DNA from: Niastella vici
Lineage (GTDB): Bacteria; Bacteroidota; Bacteroidia; Chitinophagales; Chitinophagaceae
Direction: 5' to 3'
Assembly: GCF_002077945.1 (NCBI RefSeq)
Contig: NZ_LVYD01000024.1
Span: 124,001 to 188,000 of the forward strand
DNA length: 64,000 nucleotides
Below the pieces are notes generated by a model, which saw only the letters and a program-made list of their open reading frames with translations, did not search any database and was not told the DNA's origin. The position numbers and the translations under genes were made by a program. This document shows, in pieces, positions 61,664 through 64,000 of the stretch (its first letter is position 1; each line of letters opens with the position of its first letter).

Positions 61664-63493
61664 TTACTTCTTCTGACCGCCTTTGGCTTTCTGGGCCTGC
61701 GCCTGGGCTTCCTGCATCGCCTCGAGCCGCTCCTGCCACTTCGATTTGCCCTTTGGCTTCTTCCGGTTCTCATCAATTTTCGCCAGGATCTTGTCGTGGT
61801 CGATGATATAGTTCTGAATAACGAACTGCAATATCAACGTAATGAGGTTCGATACGGTGTAATACCAGGTTAAGGCCGCCGGTAATTTGTTGAACACAAA
61901 TAACAGGATAAAGGGGAAAATGTATGGCATGTACTTGAGTGCCGGATTATTTTGATCGGGCGTCATGTTCATGTTATAGATCGAGATCAGGAAGCTGGTC
62001 AATACGGCTGTAATTGTGAACAAACTTAAATGGTTACCAAGGCCCCACACACTGAAGGGGAACTTCACAATTACATCATAAGCCGCCAGGTTATCGGCCC
62101 ATAAAAAGCCTACTCCCCGCAAATCGATGTTCGAATTAAAGAAGCTGTACAATGCAAAGAAGATCGGGATCTGCAACAACGCGGGTATACAACCGCCCAG
62201 GGGGTTCACGCCGGCTTCGCGGAATAATTTCATTTGCTCAACCCCTATCTGCTGCTGATCGGCGCCATATTTTTCTTTCAGTTTATCGATCTCAGGTCTT
62301 AATGCCTTCATTTTGGCGCCGCTCAAATAGCTGGTATACACCAATGGCGAGGTAAACAACCTGATGAATAATGTAAGTAACGCAATGGCAATACCCATAC
62401 TGCCGATAAAGCTTCTGAAGAAACCAAAAACCGGCATTACAATATACTTGTTGATGGGGCGTACAAAGGCGTACATATCGCGGCCCAGGTTCACGATCTT
62501 ATCCATTTCAGGAACCTGGTCTTTGTGTTGCCGTAAGATGTTGTAATTATTAGGACCATAATACAACTGCATGGGGAAATTAGCGGTGGGCCCTAATGGT
62601 AACCGCGTTTGCAAAGAGGTGGTTACCTCAGCTATTTTGGAAGTGGTGTCGGTCAGGTTCTTGATGAACTTAACATCACCACTGGTAAACTTGTCTTTAG
62701 CTATGAGCGAGGTATTAAAGAACTGTTGTGATACGCTTACCCATTGTACCGGCTTTTCAAAGTTGCGGGCCGATTTTGACAACATGTAGTCAAACTCATC
62801 GTTCTCATAAAAGCACACGGTGCTTTGCTGGCGCTCATACAGTACATCTGTTTCATGCTGCGTAGGTTGTGCCTGCCATACCAGGTTGAAGTTACCCTGG
62901 GTAAGCATTTTATCGGCTCCGCTCAGCTGTACGGCCCAGTCAATAAGGTAATCATTGGGCCTGATGGTGAACTGGTGAGTGACATTGCCTTCGCCGGGAA
63001 CCGGCACCTGGTAGATCACCGTTTGGCTGTTATCGGCATTGTGGGTCACCTTGGGGGCCATGAAATACAGGTCGGCGATCTGCGCCATCTGGTTGTTGCC
63101 TGTATTGATACTGTACGATATTTTATCGAACGGGGTATTGTTCAATAAAACCGGCTTATTGTCTTTGAGCGATTTGTAATTTTTAAGCTCAACCTGTTTT
63201 GGCTGTCCGCCCTTGTTGGTGAAGCTGATCTTAACCACTTCATTTTCAATTACTGTCAATTGCTCAATGCCGCGGGTAGCCAGTTGGCCGGGCGCTACAG
63301 TGGTATCAACTTTGGTTGTATCGTTAGCCAGGGAAATAGAGTCTCGTACCCTTTTAACCCGTGCGATGGAATCTGCCAGATGTTGCTGTTTCGCTTCTAA
63401 TTCGTGACTGTTGCGGGTAGAAGTAAAAAGATATACAAACAGTAAAAGCGCTAACAACACAAAGCCAATCACCGTATTGCGGTCCATGTTCAT
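61664..63493 (-). CDS. yidC: Membrane protein insertase YidC
   Basis: Inserts and folds inner-membrane proteins, with SecY or alone. The 609-aa protein has an N-terminal anchor (VIGFVLLALLLFVYLFTS), a periplasmic beta-sandwich domain (about 60-345) and the five-helix insertase core with the conserved hydrophilic-groove region IALLTLFIRLFTSPL, LREAGVNPLGGCIPALLQIP-like loop (FREAGVNPLGGCIPALLQIP) and ALTWYYTVSNLITL. The basic Lys/Gln-rich tail (AQAQAQKAKGGQKK) may bind ribosomes. Starts at 63493 or 63487; a -7 box lies 24 bp upstream. Confidence 0.95.
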   Translation of the reverse strand: MNMDRNTVIGFVLLALLLFVYLFTSTRNSHELEAKQQHLADSIARVKRVRDSISLANDTTKVDTTVAPGQLATRGIEQLTVIENEVVKISFTNKGGQPKQVELKNYKSLKDNKPVLLNNTPFDKISYSINTGNNQMAQIADLYFMAPKVTHNADNSQTVIYQVPVPGEGNVTHQFTIRPNDYLIDWAVQLSGADKMLTQGNFNLVWQAQPTQHETDVLYERQQSTVCFYENDEFDYMLSKSARNFEKPVQWVSVSQQFFNTSLIAKDKFTSGDVKFIKNLTDTTSKIAEVTTSLQTRLPLGPTANFPMQLYYGPNNYNILRQHKDQVPEMDKIVNLGRDMYAFVRPINKYIVMPVFGFFRSFIGSMGIAIALLTLFIRLFTSPLVYTSYLSGAKMKALRPEIDKLKEKYGADQQQIGVEQMKLFREAGVNPLGGCIPALLQIPIFFALYSFFNSNIDLRGVGFLWADNLAAYDVIVKFPFSVWGLGNHLSLFTITAVLTSFLISIYNMNMTPDQNNPALKYMPYIFPFILLFVFNKLPAALTWYYTVSNLITLILQFVIQNYIIDHDKILAKIDENRKKPKGKSKWQERLEAMQEAQAQAQKAKGGQKK

Positions 63494-63517
63494 TATACTA
63501 CTAGTTTAAAAGAGGTG

Positions 63518-63525
63518 CAAAGATA
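63518..63525 (-). promoter_or_regulatory. Predicted -7 box of yidC
   Basis: TATCTTTG on the minus strand, directly beside the heptad element 63526-63650. A CTTG (one mismatch to TTTG) is 18 bp upstream, inside that element. Confidence 0.6.
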
Positions 63526-63650
63526 GTTGTAAGTTGTAAGTTTCAAGGTATAAGTTGACAGTTCTGTACTTTTATTACAGAAACTTAATAATTATGCTGC
63601 CAGCAGCATGAACTTCAGCAACTTACACTTAATACCTACCCTTACAACCC
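63526..63650. repeat. Heptad inverted-repeat element, TTGTAAG word
   Basis: The left arm TTGTAAG, TTGTAAG, TTTCAAG, GTATAAG, TTGACAG (63527-63561) and the right arm CAACTTA, CACTTAA, TACCTAC, CCTTACA (63618-63645). An ATGCTGC/GCAGCAT hairpin (63594-63609) lies between. It fills the gap between yidC and pyrG. Confidence 0.7.
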
Positions 63651-63665
63651 GCCATCGGGCGGGCC

Positions 63666-64000
63666 TTATATCATTTCGCTTTGTAATAAAGGATTTTTTA
63701 CGGTACTCTTTTTCTCGGCATACTCTTTAGCTGCCTTTACAAAATTTACAAAAATGGGATGTGGGTTTTCGACCGTGCTCTTTAATTCAGGATGGTATTG
63801 AACCCCAATAAAGAATGGATGAGAAGGCAGTTCCACGATCTCAACCAGCTGGTTCTCGTTATTGCGGCCACTGGCGATCATCCCCGCTTCCTGAAACTGG
63901 TTGAAATAACGGTTATTGAACTCCCAGCGGTGGCGATGCCGTTCGCTGATGGTTTCGTGGTTATATATCTTACGGGCCAGGGTTCCCTCAAGCGTTGTGC
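63666..64000 (-). CDS. pyrG: CTP synthase, C-terminal fragment
   Basis: The frame is open from the window edge, so the N-terminus (synthetase domain) lies outside. The visible ~110 residues are the end of the glutamine amidotransferase domain: ERHRHRWEFNN, then ASGRNNENQLVEIVELPSHP and FFIGVQYHPELKS, where the His and Glu of the Cys-His-Glu triad lie in YHPE. This fits CTP synthase, which makes CTP from UTP and glutamine. The gene ends upstream of yidC on the same strand. Confidence 0.92.
   Translation of the reverse strand, partial: TTLEGTLARKIYNHETISERHRHRWEFNNRYFNQFQEAGMIASGRNNENQLVEIVELPSHPFFIGVQYHPELKSTVENPHPIFVNFVKAAKEYAEKKSTVKNPLLQSEMI

Overview
The window looks like chromosomal DNA of a Bacteroidota bacterium, most likely of the family Chitinophagaceae (Chitinophaga/Niastella-like). 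Evidence for this: promoter -7 boxes of the form TAnnTTTG (TATCTTTG, TACCTTTG, TAACTTTG), two of them with a TTTG box exactly 19 bp upstream; almost no Shine-Dalgarno sites; proteins with C-terminal type IX secretion sorting domains; a sensor kinase with a two-component-regulator propeller; many small lipoproteins; and DPP-IV, HEIGH-metalloprotease and YXWGXW-repeat proteins. The species is an inference. I see no prophage, IS element, CRISPR array or integron.

Layout. 1-10 kb: partial lipoprotein, a type IX-secreted adhesin-like protein, a NarL-type response regulator tail-to-tail with a periplasmic-propeller histidine kinase, then GNAT, CPBP protease, lipoprotein, DoxX-like and DUF4337 genes. 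10-17 kb: tRNA-Val(GAC) with terminator, dienelactone hydrolase, proline dehydrogenase, dipeptide epimerase, acyl-CoA thioesterase, acyltransferase, SIMPL protein, HAD phosphatase. 17.7-22.6 kb: rpsA, a DinB-like gene, a BaiN-type flavoprotein and map. 22.7-35.2 kb: the S10-spc ribosomal protein string from rpsJ to secY, all on the minus strand, with long hairpin- and repeat-filled spacers. 35.4-42.8 kb: a block between rpsJ and fusA holding a probable envelope operon (pgsA, pgpA, two LtaS-like sulfatase-fold membrane transferases, lipoprotein), DPP-IV and a YXWGXW protein. 43-51.6 kb: fusA, two tandem HEIGH-metalloprotease lipoproteins, a type IX-secreted S8 protease, a 97-bp tandem array, rpsG and rpsL. 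52-64 kb: ilvE, rdgB, an ECF sigma/putative anti-sigma pair, thioesterase, aroE, a ComA homologue, a TPR protein, two small secreted proteins, yidC and the C-terminal part of pyrG.

How it fits together. The str (rpsL-rpsG-fusA) and S10-spc ribosomal clusters are collinear but broken by two insertions, and the S10-spc string is punctuated by hairpin terminators after rpsJ, before secY and after secY. rplC carries a long, apparently highly structured leader, and rpsA carries a hairpin at the predicted 5' end of its mRNA. The most unusual non-coding content is (i) a five-copy, 96-98-bp tandem array in a convergent gap, each unit holding a perfect CTAAACGCGTTTAG palindrome and, 45-46 bp later, an ATTGATAATCAAT dyad; and (ii) a class of intergenic elements made of two arms of imperfect 7-bp (sometimes 8-bp) word repeats, the arms being inverted copies of each other, found downstream of genes and in several convergent gaps but using different words at different loci.
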